A stretch of 64,000 bases of DNA from Mycobacterium sp. (GTDB taxonomy: Bacteria > Actinomycetota > Actinomycetes > Mycobacteriales > Mycobacteriaceae): NCBI RefSeq assembly GCF_019247635.1, contig NZ_JAFBAR010000004.1, positions 81,140 to 145,139 of the forward strand. Direction: 5' to 3'. How positions within the stretch are numbered: the stretch's first letter is position 1; each line of letters opens with the position of its first letter. Below the pieces are notes generated by a model. The model searched no databases. It was given only the letters and a program-made list of their open reading frames with translations, and was not told where the DNA came from. Below are positions 45,401 through 55,000 of this stretch, one piece after another. Made by a program: the position numbers and the translations under genes.

Positions 45401-47373
45401 GTGCGATCTTCGCCGCGCTCTTCGGCTGGGAGCGAGTCGGCGCCGAGGACTCGTTCTTCGGGCTCGGTGGTCATTCGCTGTTGGCGGCCCGGTTGATTGC
45501 GCAGATTCGCGCCGAGTTCGGGGTGGAACTGACCGTGCGTGCGGTGTTCGATACCCCGACGCCGGCCGGCTTGGCGGCGCGGGTGGTCGATCCTCGTCCC
45601 GGGACGACTACCGGGATGCGTCCGCAAGTTCTGGAAGCGGTTCGCCCGCAACGACCACCGCTGTCCTTCTCCCAGCTCGCCATGTGGTTCCAGTACCGGC
45701 TGCGGGGCGCCAACGACGTCTTCAACATGGCTCTTGCGCTGCGCTTCACCGGTGCGCTGGATACCGCCGCACTCACCGTGGCGCTCAACGATGTTGTGAC
45801 CCGCCACGAGGTCTTGCGAACGAATTTCGTTGACCACGAAGGCGTTCCGTACCAGCATGTGCATCCCACCCGGGAAATGGAACTGGCGGTGCGGAACGTC
45901 GGTGCGGAGCGCCTGGACGAGACGGTCGCCGAGCTGCGCCGCCACGTGTTCACGCTGGAGTCCGAGTCGCTGATCAGGCCGACGCTGCTGAGGGTCGGCC
46001 ACGACGCGCATGTGCTGCTGCTGCTTGTCCACCACATCGTCACCGATCACACGTCACTCGGACTCCTCTTTGAAGACCTGATCGTCGCCTACCGGGCCAG
46101 GGTGGACGACACGGCCCCGCATTGGGCCACCGAGCCACTGCAGTTCGCGGAATACGCGGTGTGGCAACGGAGTACCTTTGATGCGCCGAGTGAATGGGGG
46201 CAGGCGGAGCTGGCCCATTGGTCCGCTGCGCTGGCCGGGTTGCCGCAGGACATTTCGGTAGTGCCCGACCACACCCGGCCGCTGGTCCTGGGCCGACGCG
46301 GCGAGGTGGTGAACTTCACGGTGCCCGCGGCTCGCCGGGCGGCCCTCACGCAACTTGCCGAGCGGCATGGCGCCACCGAATTCGTCGTGTATCAGGCGGC
46401 TTTCGCGGTCCTGCTGCACAAGTTGGGTGGCGGCACCGATATCGCGATCGGCAGCCCGGTGGCCTCCCGGGTGGACGTGACCACTGCGGAGCTGGCCGGC
46501 CCGTGCGCCAACGTGGTGGTGTTGCGTACCGACCTCTCCGGTGATCCGAGCCTGCACAGCGCGGTGGCGCGCAGCCGCGACACGGTCCTCGATGCGTTGG
46601 CCCACCAGGAACTGCCCATCGAACGCTTGGTAGAGGCGCTCAACCCGCCGCGCTCGCCGTCCCGCAACCATCCGCTGTTCCAGAATTCGATCCATTTCCG
46701 CGGCGAGGATTGGGCGCTGCTGCCACGCGATCTGACCAAAAGCGGTGAGACCACGGTGGTTCCGCTGCCCATGGACTTCGAGATCTCACTGCTGGACCTG
46801 AACATCGGCGTGAACGTGACGCCGGACTCCGAACTCGACGTGCGGGTCGTCGCCAACGCCGATCTTTACGAACCGGCGACCGTCGCGCTGATCGCCGAGG
46901 CTCTCAACGCCGTACTCGAAGCGTTTGCGACGCAACCGGACTCACCACTGTCCACACTCAAGTTGCTGGCCGACGCCGACGTGGAAAAGCTGTTCACCCC
47001 GCCGACACCGGTCGATGTTGCGACGTCGCCACCCACCACCGGCGGGTCCGCGGAAACCGAACAGGCGTTGGTCGCCCTGCTGGAGGAGTTGCTCGACATC
47101 ACCGGCGTCGATCGCGAGGACAACTTCTTCGCCCTGGGCGGCGACAGCATCATCTCCGTGCAATGGTCGGCGCGGGCCGCCGCGCAGGGTCTCGCGTTGA
47201 CCCCGGCCATGGTGTTCGAACACCTGACCATCGCCGAGTTGGCCGCGGCCGTCGATCAGGCTGCAACCCAGGTTGATTCGCCGCCGCAGCCTTCATCCGA
47301 GCCGATGAGTGCGTCGGGACTGGACGCCGACGCGCTAGCGCAGCTCACCGCCTCGTGGCTCGACAATTCGTGA
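42424..47373 (+). CDS. mbtE: Nonribosomal peptide synthetase MbtE-like (C-A-PCP-C-PCP)
   Basis: A 1649-residue NRPS. Domain order: condensation (HHICWDDDSW, residues ~40-460), adenylation (LAYVIYTSGSTGQPKG, then NHYGPTEAVV and KVRGFRIELGEVE, ~490-980), carrier (FFGLGGHSLLAARL, ~1020), a second condensation-type domain (HHIVTDHTS, ~1090-1500) and a second carrier (FFALGGDSIISVQW, ~1575). There is no second adenylation domain. In HHIVTDHTS the usual Gly after Asp is His. Size and place match M. tuberculosis MbtE, which adds a lysine-derived unit. The GTG overlaps the formyltransferase stop; ATG 42430 is an alternative. The stop overlaps mbtF. Confidence 0.9.
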   Translation: MSMADDVRTLQERRRELLRRRIAESGLAAGQSGERRSLRAGERYPLSAGQRRMWFLQTMDSTDTTLNICVAYQLTGALDEARLRAAFHDVVARHAILRTTYGVDTEGEPYQVCYDPVEIDWCVVDLADSQIEDVARHEFGRTFDLEADLPLRGRLIRTGAGEFVLLLVVHHICWDDDSWAVFADELSAAYNGRRPSGAPPQYVAVEVLETLGAPAEPTMSDVGYWAETLRPSPEPLQLPGSAAARPSRAAQRRTRTLPAELVARVEECAREHSASPFMVLLAAFGVLVRRYTGATDFLISVPVTGRRAAAEGAIGYFGNTLLVRMTAGSHDTFDSFVDAVRETCLAGFAHQSVGIDRVVREVNPERMGHDGMAQLVRLGFSMRKSAGGFALDGVTVRQLGLGAVTAHLPLSLAVVLDPDGAFVEFEFQTDVLDGALVDQMLAHYVQLLDHALAQPQRRLTSLDLLGPGERDAVLAQSHGELVPTSATTMVAVLEAAAGRTPDAVALVSEQAELTYAELHRRANRLARWLIGRGFGPDDIVGLRMTTSVEFLVAMLGVLKAGAAYLPIDPAYPEERIEYLVTDARPQAVFGLQDLEAAERDAASLSDTQIGDCDRRSPLLPEHLAYVIYTSGSTGQPKGVAVAHHAIAEHIDGFIAEWSMTAQDRLLQSSSVSFDASLLDIFVTLSLGARLIVPKPDAFSDIPYVADLISRHGVTVLHMVPSMLSTLLLLPQVSQWRQLRHVPVGGEALRGEVADEFAGYFDAELRNHYGPTEAVVCSTHMPVAGSHGARVVPIGVPNRNVYAYVLDEELQPVPAEVIGELYLGGAQLARGYLGRPALTALRFVADPFNPGARLYRTGDLVRRNVSGALEFVGRADEQVKVRGFRIELGEVESVIATHPAVRHCLVVTEETGAGPALAAYLVPVADFETVDLDEVRAHAASALPEYMVPSAFAVIPEIPLTVSGKLDKRALPAPTPVAVRGYREPTTTAERRMCAIFAALFGWERVGAEDSFFGLGGHSLLAARLIAQIRAEFGVELTVRAVFDTPTPAGLAARVVDPRPGTTTGMRPQVLEAVRPQRPPLSFSQLAMWFQYRLRGANDVFNMALALRFTGALDTAALTVALNDVVTRHEVLRTNFVDHEGVPYQHVHPTREMELAVRNVGAERLDETVAELRRHVFTLESESLIRPTLLRVGHDAHVLLLLVHHIVTDHTSLGLLFEDLIVAYRARVDDTAPHWATEPLQFAEYAVWQRSTFDAPSEWGQAELAHWSAALAGLPQDISVVPDHTRPLVLGRRGEVVNFTVPAARRAALTQLAERHGATEFVVYQAAFAVLLHKLGGGTDIAIGSPVASRVDVTTAELAGPCANVVVLRTDLSGDPSLHSAVARSRDTVLDALAHQELPIERLVEALNPPRSPSRNHPLFQNSIHFRGEDWALLPRDLTKSGETTVVPLPMDFEISLLDLNIGVNVTPDSELDVRVVANADLYEPATVALIAEALNAVLEAFATQPDSPLSTLKLLADADVEKLFTPPTPVDVATSPPTTGGSAETEQALVALLEELLDITGVDREDNFFALGGDSIISVQWSARAAAQGLALTPAMVFEHLTIAELAAAVDQAATQVDSPPQPSSEPMSASGLDADALAQLTASWLDNS

Positions 47374-50300
47374 GCGCATCGGTCGAGGGCACCAGTGAGC
47401 GGACCCGTGAGGCACCGGTGACCACAGCTGCGCCACAGATCGACGACGTGCTAGCCCTGAGCCCGTTGCAGGAAGGCCTGTTTGCGCTGTACCGCCTGGC
47501 CGAGGACAGCGTCGACCTCTACACCATGCAGTTGCGGGTCGACATTGACGGGCCGGTGGACATCGAACTGCTGCGCCGCAGCGCCGCCGCCATGCTGGAC
47601 CGGCACCCGAATCTGCGCGCCGCCTTCTGGGATCGTGATGTCCCGAAGCCGGTGCAGATCGTGCCCGCGCGCGCGGAGCTGCCATGGATCGAACGCACCG
47701 CAATCCCAGCAGAATTCGACGCCATCGCGCGTTCCGAGCGGCGTCGTCCGTTTGACCTGAGCCGCGGCCCGGCGCTGCGCGTGGTGTTGCTGTCGGTGCC
47801 CGGTGAAACCAGGCGCCGGATGATCTTCACCGCGCACCACATTCTGATGGACGGCTGGGCCCTCGGCGTTTTCTTCACCGAGATGCTCGCGGTGTATCGG
47901 GCCGGCGGTTCGCCTGACGGGTTGCCGACCCCACGGCCGTACCGCGACTACATCGCCTGGCTCGCTCGGCAGGACACCGCGACGGCCCTTGCCAAGTGGA
48001 CCGACTACCTGCGCGGTGTGTCGGGGCCGCTCATGCTCGGGGAGGGCGCGGTCACCGCGCGTGCCGGCGTGCCGCAGAAGACCGAGCTGGTGTTGCCGGC
48101 CGCGGACACCGTGCGGCTGCGGAAATGGGCGGGGCGCAACGGTCTAACGCTGAACACCGCGGTGCTGTTCGCGTGGGCCGTCGTGCTGAGCAGGCTCACC
48201 GACCGGCGCGATGCCGTGTTCGGCGCCGTCGTCTCCGGTCGTCCCGAGCAGCTGGCCGGGGTGGAGAGCATGGTCGGGCTGTTCATCAACAGCGTGCCGG
48301 TCGTGCACGAGGTGAGTGGCGCCGCCTCGGTGGTGGAACAATGCGCGCGGTTGCAGCGCGAGTCATCCGCGATGCGTGACATCGGGTATCTCAGTCTGTC
48401 GGAGATCCAGCGTACGCATGGCGGCGGAACCTTGTTCGACTGCATGTTCGTGTTCGAGAACGCCCCCGTCGAGGACGCCATCCGCACCATGACCACCCCG
48501 GACGGCGCCAGCTTCACCCCCGTCGAGATGGAAAGCCTGACGCACTACCCACTGACGGTGGTCTCCCACTTGCGGGACGACGCGCTGGTGGTGCTTGCCG
48601 AGGCGATTCCTGAGGCGCTGCCGTATCTTCGGCCCGCGGAGATCTGCGAACGCCTGGTCGGTGTGCTACTACAACTCCCCGATATCGGCGACCAAACCCC
48701 CGATGCCTTGGACGTTCTCACCGTGGCCGAACGCGCCGAATACGCCACCTTGGCCGCACGGCCTGTGCCCACCGCCGGTGGCACGGTCTGGGAGATGTTC
48801 GAGCGGCAGGCCCGCGCCACGCCGGACGCCGTCGCGCTGAAGACCAGCGCCGGTGAGCGTCACACCTACGCCGAACTGCACGCCGGCGCGACCCGGTTGG
48901 CGGGGGCGCTGGCCACCCGCGGTGTAGGCCCGGAAATGGTTGTGGCGCTGGTGTTACCGCGATCGACGGGATCGATCGTTGCCATCCTGGCCGTGCTCGC
49001 CGCCGGGGGCGCGTACCTGCCGGTCGACGTCATGCTGCCCGAGGCGCGCATCGAATCCCTTTTCCACCAGGCCAACCCGGTGCTCGCCCTCACCACAACC
49101 GGCTATTCGACGCTGGTCGCGGGGGGCACACCCGCGCTGGTCATCGACGATCCCACCGTGGCCCAGCGTATTTCGCGGCTCCCGGCCATCGCGCCCAACG
49201 TCGATCGTCATCCCGAGCACAGCGCCTATGTCATCTTCACCTCTGGCTCCACCGGTGAACCGAAGGGCGTTATCGGCAGGAACGCCGCGCTGCTGGGCTA
49301 TTTCGCCGATCACCGTGAGCGTGTCTATCGGGAAGCCGCTGCGCGCCTGGGTCGCCCGATGACCATCGCGCACGCCTGGTCGTTGAGCTTCGATGCGTCC
49401 TGGCAGCCGATGGTTGGGTTGCTCGACGGCCATGCACTGCACCTTTTCGACGCCCAGGAGATGCGCGACGCGGATCGGTTGCTGACCGCTCTGGCAGCCC
49501 ACCAGGTCGACATGATCGACACCACGCCGTCGATGTTCGGGCAACTGCGTGCCGCCGAACTGTTAGACCACGGCCTGACGGCGCTTGCCTTGGGCGGCGA
49601 AGCAATCGATGCCGCGCTATGGGAACATCTGCGCGCGCTGTCACCCACCGCGGTTTACAACTGTTACGGGCCAACGGAAGTGACGGTCGAGGCGGTGGTG
49701 GCTCGGATTGACGAGTACCCGGTGCCGACGATCGGAACGGTCAACGCCGGAAGCTTTGGCTATGTGCTGGATTCGGCCTTGCGGCTGGTGCCCAACGGTG
49801 TGGTGGGTGAGCTGTATCTGTCCGGCGCGCAGCTGGCCCGCGGTTATATCGGCAAGCCTGCCTTGACGGCGGGACGCTTCGTCGCGGACCCGTTTCGGCC
49901 CGGGCAACGCATGTACCGCACCGGCGATCTGGTGCGTCGTTTGCCGCACGGCGGGTACGCCTACCTGGGCCGCGATGACGCCCAGGTGAAGATTCGCGGG
50001 TACCGCGTGGAGATCGGTGAGATCGAGGCGGCCCTGCGTGGCCGGCCCGAGGTCGCCGACGCTGCCGTTTCGGTGGTGCGCCGGGACGGTGCCGCCATTC
50101 TGGTGGGTTTCGTTGTGTGGCAGGAGGATACGGATGGAGACTTAGCGCGGCTGCGCGCCGCGCTTACCGAGCGGTTGCCTTCCTACATGGTTCCGGCCCG
50201 CATCGTGTGGCTGCCGCAATTGCCGGTGAACGCCAACGGCAAGCTGGACGCCCACGCGCTGGGCCGGTTGGCCGAGGATGCGCTGTCCAGCGTCACCGCA

Positions 50301-51995
50301 GGCGCGGCGGAGTCGCCGTCGACCGAAACCGAACGGGCGCTATGCGAACTATTCGAAGAACAGTTCAACGGCGTCGTACCGCACATCGACGACGACTTTT
50401 TCTCGTTCGGCTTGGACAGCATCGTGGCGATCTCGTTGGTGCACAAGGCCCGACGGCGCGGCCTCGCCTTGAGTCCGCGAATGGTATTCACCGCGCCGAC
50501 AATTCGCCAATTGGCGGTGGCCCTGGACTTGAGTCCCGCGGCGGATGGCCCGGATGCCGCCGTCGCGGGTGCCGAATACGGCGAGGTGCTGCCGCTCCCG
50601 ATGGTCTCCTGGCTGTACGAGCATGGCAATTTCCGACGCTTCACCCATACCGTCTTGCTTCGCCTCCCGCCCGGTGTCGACGGCTCGACCATCGAGTTGA
50701 TGCTGCAGCTGCTGTTGGACGGCCACGACACCTTGCGGTCGATCCTGACCGAGACATCCGCGGGTTCGCGCCTGGTCACCCGCGAACCGGGGGTGGTCGC
50801 GGCCGCTGACCTGTTGAGCCGCATACAGCTGACGGAAGGCGCCAACACAGAACTGATCTCGGCCATCGAGCGGTCCGCGCGCGGTGTGATGGACGAGATC
50901 GATCCGCACCTCGGTGCGATGGTGCGCGCCGTATGGTTCACCGGGGCCGAAGCGGGCGACGTGCTGCTGCTCACCGCGCACCATCTGGCGGTGGACGTGG
51001 TGTCGTGGCACATCATGCTGGGCGACCTCGTCGAGGCGTGGCGCAGTATCGGCGCTGGCGCGGCACCAACGCTGCTGCCGGAGTTCACCTCCTACCGCCG
51101 CTGGTGCGAGCTGATGTGGCAACGCGCCGCCGCTCCGGAAGTGCTGGCGCAGCGGGAATACTGGCTCGCTCAGGTCAGCGGATCCGATCCGGTGCTAGGG
51201 CGGCGGGCCGTGGATTCGACCCGCGATACCTGGTCCACGCTACGAGTGACCCGGGTGCTGACGCCGGTGGGGGTGACGCAGCGGGTGCTAGCAGGGGTCA
51301 GGCGCGATGAAGGTGTGCGCGAATTCCTGCTGGCCGCAACGACGATGACGATCGCGAGTTGGCGTCGTGATCGCGACCAAGCTCCGGCGTCGGGCACGGT
51401 GATCGCCCTGGAGGGGCACGGGCGCGCCGATGCCGTGCTGGATACCGACACCACGAACACCGTCGGATGGTTTACCAACGCGTTCCCGGTCCGCCTCGGA
51501 GCCGGCGCAGCGGCCGTCGATATCGATCAGGCCGAGCGGGACCCGACGACGGCCCGGGCCCTGGTCGAGTCGGTTGTCTGTCATCTTGGTGCGGTCCCGA
51601 ACGACGGCCTGGACTATGGCCTGCTTCGTTACGTCGACGTCGATCCCGAATTGCAGCGGGCCGCCGAACCGCAGATCCAGTTCAGCTATCTGGGTCGGTT
51701 GGACCTCGGCGGCGTCACCGATCGGCCGTGGTCGCTGCTCACGGGTCCCTACCTCGATGCCCTCCCGGATGATCCGGAGCCCAAGCTACCGCTTCGATTT
51801 GCGGTGAATCTCAGCGTGTTTGTCGCCACCACGCCCGAGGGCACGCAATTGATCAGCAACTGGCGCTGGAGTGACGCGCTGTTCACACCCTGCGATATCG
51901 AAAGATTGACGCAGTTGTGGCAGCGCGGCATCGCCGCGCTCGCGGTCGGCTTGGACCACGACCCAGCCCACGATGCAGGCCAGGACCCAGCCTGA
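47370..51995 (+). CDS. mbtF: Nonribosomal peptide synthetase MbtF-like (C-A-PCP-E-type terminal domain)
   Basis: A 1541-residue NRPS similar to M. tuberculosis MbtF throughout. It begins with DDVLALSPLQEGLFALYRL, the condensation motif is HHILMDGW, the adenylation core is AYVIFTSGSTGEPKG with FDASWQP, and the carrier is FFSFGLDSIVAIS. The last ~430 residues are an epimerase-type condensation domain with HHLAVDVVSW, LEGHGRAD and IQFSYLGRLD. It should install the terminal N-hydroxylysine that cyclises to the caprolactam. The GTG overlaps the mbtE stop. An upstream GTG at 47355 is possible. Confidence 0.93.
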   Translation: MSASVEGTSERTREAPVTTAAPQIDDVLALSPLQEGLFALYRLAEDSVDLYTMQLRVDIDGPVDIELLRRSAAAMLDRHPNLRAAFWDRDVPKPVQIVPARAELPWIERTAIPAEFDAIARSERRRPFDLSRGPALRVVLLSVPGETRRRMIFTAHHILMDGWALGVFFTEMLAVYRAGGSPDGLPTPRPYRDYIAWLARQDTATALAKWTDYLRGVSGPLMLGEGAVTARAGVPQKTELVLPAADTVRLRKWAGRNGLTLNTAVLFAWAVVLSRLTDRRDAVFGAVVSGRPEQLAGVESMVGLFINSVPVVHEVSGAASVVEQCARLQRESSAMRDIGYLSLSEIQRTHGGGTLFDCMFVFENAPVEDAIRTMTTPDGASFTPVEMESLTHYPLTVVSHLRDDALVVLAEAIPEALPYLRPAEICERLVGVLLQLPDIGDQTPDALDVLTVAERAEYATLAARPVPTAGGTVWEMFERQARATPDAVALKTSAGERHTYAELHAGATRLAGALATRGVGPEMVVALVLPRSTGSIVAILAVLAAGGAYLPVDVMLPEARIESLFHQANPVLALTTTGYSTLVAGGTPALVIDDPTVAQRISRLPAIAPNVDRHPEHSAYVIFTSGSTGEPKGVIGRNAALLGYFADHRERVYREAAARLGRPMTIAHAWSLSFDASWQPMVGLLDGHALHLFDAQEMRDADRLLTALAAHQVDMIDTTPSMFGQLRAAELLDHGLTALALGGEAIDAALWEHLRALSPTAVYNCYGPTEVTVEAVVARIDEYPVPTIGTVNAGSFGYVLDSALRLVPNGVVGELYLSGAQLARGYIGKPALTAGRFVADPFRPGQRMYRTGDLVRRLPHGGYAYLGRDDAQVKIRGYRVEIGEIEAALRGRPEVADAAVSVVRRDGAAILVGFVVWQEDTDGDLARLRAALTERLPSYMVPARIVWLPQLPVNANGKLDAHALGRLAEDALSSVTAGAAESPSTETERALCELFEEQFNGVVPHIDDDFFSFGLDSIVAISLVHKARRRGLALSPRMVFTAPTIRQLAVALDLSPAADGPDAAVAGAEYGEVLPLPMVSWLYEHGNFRRFTHTVLLRLPPGVDGSTIELMLQLLLDGHDTLRSILTETSAGSRLVTREPGVVAAADLLSRIQLTEGANTELISAIERSARGVMDEIDPHLGAMVRAVWFTGAEAGDVLLLTAHHLAVDVVSWHIMLGDLVEAWRSIGAGAAPTLLPEFTSYRRWCELMWQRAAAPEVLAQREYWLAQVSGSDPVLGRRAVDSTRDTWSTLRVTRVLTPVGVTQRVLAGVRRDEGVREFLLAATTMTIASWRRDRDQAPASGTVIALEGHGRADAVLDTDTTNTVGWFTNAFPVRLGAGAAAVDIDQAERDPTTARALVESVVCHLGAVPNDGLDYGLLRYVDVDPELQRAAEPQIQFSYLGRLDLGGVTDRPWSLLTGPYLDALPDDPEPKLPLRFAVNLSVFVATTPEGTQLISNWRWSDALFTPCDIERLTQLWQRGIAALAVGLDHDPAHDAGQDPA

Positions 51996-52030
51996 GGGCC
52001 GGACCAGATCGAGACCAGGAAAGGAAACTC

Positions 52031-55000
52031 ATGGGTGTCAGCAGGGACCAGATCAGGGCCACGATCGCGGCCCAACTCGGCTGCCCGGCTGCCGATGTCG
52101 CAGACCATGACGATTTGATCCAGTTGGGACTCAACTCGATCCGCATGATGACGTTGGCTGGCGGCTGGCGCAAACGCGGGGTCGACATCACGTTCGCGCA
52201 ACTCGCCGCTAGTCCGACGGTTGAGTCGTGGTATGGACTGCTGGGCTCCAGCGGGGCGCGGTCCGTAGCGGCCGACAGTGCCATTGCCGAGGTTGCCATT
52301 GAACGGGAGGCCGACGACGCGCCGTTCCCACTGGCGCCCATGCAGCACGCGTACTGGATCGGCCGCTCCGACGAGCAGGAACTTGGCGGCGTGGCGGCCC
52401 ATCTCTATGTCGAATTCGACGGCGGAGCAATAGATCCCGTTCGTATGGAGCGCGCGGTGGCCGGCCTAGTCGAGGCGCACCCGATGCTGCGGACCCGATT
52501 CCTGCCCGACGGCACGCAGCAAACGATGCCGCGCCCGGGCAGGCCGGTCTTTGAAGTCGTCGACCTACGCGGGCATGGTACGGACGCGCTCGAATCCGCG
52601 CTGCTGGAGTTACGTGAGCGTAAAACCCACCAGCGGTTGGCAATTAACGACGGCCAGGTCATCGACGTCACGTTGACCCTGTGCGGCGAGGATCGCAGCA
52701 GGCTGCATCTGGACATCGACATGCTGGCCGGCGACGCGATGAGCTATCGGGTGCTGGTTTCCGATCTGGCCGAGTTGTATCGTGGCGCGACGCTGCCGTC
52801 ACCGGGCTACAGCTACCGCCGCTATTGCACCGAGCGCCGGCCCGACCCCACTGCGCGTGAACGAGACCGCGATTGGTGGCAGCGGCGGTTGCCGGAGCTG
52901 GCCGGTGCACCCGAACTGCCGATCGTCCCAGTGGCCGAGCGCGCGGACCCACATCGCACCGTCCGGTACCACCACTGGTTGACGCCCGCGGCCAAGCGAA
53001 GGCTCGTGGCCGGGGCGCACGCGCGCGGGGTTACACCGGCGATGGGGTTGGCCGCGATCTTTTCCGACACCATCGGCGGCTGGTCGGCCCAGGGCAGCTT
53101 TCTGTTGAATGTTCCTTTGTTCCAACGTGAAAATGTGCATCCCGAGATCGACCGGGTGGTCGGTGACTTCACCTCGTCGATCATGTTGCAGGTCGACGTC
53201 ACCCAGAACGTGTCGGTGGTTGAGCGCGCCCACGCGATTCAGCACAGAGTGTACGAAAGTGGTTCACACGCAGCATATTCCGGGCTGGATGTGCTGCGCG
53301 ATCTGGGCAGGTACCGCGGCGAGCCCGTGCTGGCGCCGGTCGTTTTCACCAGCGCACTGGATCTCGGTGAGCTCTTCGCGACTCATGTCATCGAGACACT
53401 CGGGGAGCCGGTGTGGATCATCTCACAGGGGCCGCAGGTGCTGCTGGATGCTCAGGTCACCGAGGTGCGGGGTGGGTTGCTGCTCAACTGGGACGTCCGC
53501 GAGGCGGCATTTCCGGATGGTCTGATCGACGCCATGTTCGCCAGGTTTACCGAGGCGGTCCTTCGGCTCACGGAGGGCGACGCGGGTTGGGACGCCAAGG
53601 CGCCGGTACGGCTGCCCAGCACGCAGGCGAAGGTGCGGGCCACAATCAATGCCACCGACGGTCCAGTCAGCGGAAGGTGTTTGCATCAGGGCTTTTTCGA
53701 GCACGCCGCGGCGGCACCGGATGCGGCGGCCGTGGTGTGGGGGCTGGGTGCCGCCCAAGGTGCGTGGAACTATCGCGAACTGGCCGACCGGGCGCTTGCG
53801 GTGGCGGGGGCGCTGGGCGCTGCTGGAGTGCGACCCGGTGCCGCCGTCGCCGTCCAGTTGCCCAAGGGGCGAGATCAGATTGTGGCGGTGCTCGGTGTGC
53901 TCGCGGCCGGGTGCACCTACGTGCCAATCGGATTCGACCAGCCGGAAGTGCGCCGCACCAAGATTCTGCAGACCGCCGACGTGGTTGCTGGACTGACGTT
54001 CGGGGGTGCCGACATGGGGACGAACATCCCGTGCCTGTCCATCGATGCCGCGCAGAGACATCCGGAGCCGTTGGGGGAGCCCGTCTTTCCTGACACCGGC
54101 GCGATCGCCTACGTGATCTTCACGTCCGGCTCGACGGGTCTGCCCAAGGGGGTAGACGTGCCGCACAGCGGCGCGATGAACACGATCGACGCCGTCAACC
54201 AGTGGTTTGAGATCGGCAGCGCGGATCGAGTGCTCGCACTGTCCGCGCTCGAGTTCGACGCATCGGTGTACGACATGTTCGGCATGTTCTCGGTGGGCGG
54301 CTCGGTGGTCGCCGTCGATTCCGAAGAACGGGCCGCGGCCACGACCTGGGTGGAACTGGTTCGCCAGCACCGAGTTTCGATCCTCAACTGCGTGCCGAGC
54401 ATGCTCGATATGATCTTGGAGCTCGCCGGGGACCGGCTGGGCGATTCGTTACGGGCCGTCACCCTCGGCGGTGACTGGGTGGGTGCCGACCTGGCGCGCA
54501 GACTCGCCAAGCAGGTTCCGGGCTGCCGGTTCTCCGGTCTTGGCGGTGCGACCGAGACGTCTATCCACCACACCATCTGTGAAGTGGTCGGTGCACCACC
54601 GGCGCACTGGTCGACGGTCCCGTTCGGCGTTCCGTTACGCAACGTGCGTTGTCGCGTCGTCGCTCCATCCGGGCGCGATTGCCCCGACTGGGTATCCGGC
54701 GAACTCTGGGTCGGTGGGGCCAATGTCGCGGCGGGCTACCGCAACGACCCGCAACGGACCGTGCAGCGTTTCGTCGAGTACGAGGGCATTCGCTGGTACA
54801 AAACCGGTGATATGGCCAGGTATTGGCCCGACGGCACTATCGAGTTCCTGGGCCGGGCCGACAATCAGGTGCAAATACGCGGATACCGGGTCGAGCTCGG
54901 CGAGGTCGAGAGCGCCCTGCGCGCCCTGCCCGGGGTCCGGCATGCCGTCGCCGCGGTGGTCGGCGCGGACGCACCAAAGCTCGTCGCGGCCATCGCGGGC

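Noticed and set aside
47355..47390. Possible frameshift or fusion between mbtE and mbtF
   Set aside because: Both reading frames are intact and overlap as GTGA, so they are two coupled genes, as in M. tuberculosis.
51917..52030. Upstream extension of MbtB to an in-frame start at 51917
   Set aside because: It would overlap the end of mbtF; the strong ribosome-binding site before ATG 52031 and the aryl carrier start favour the shorter form.
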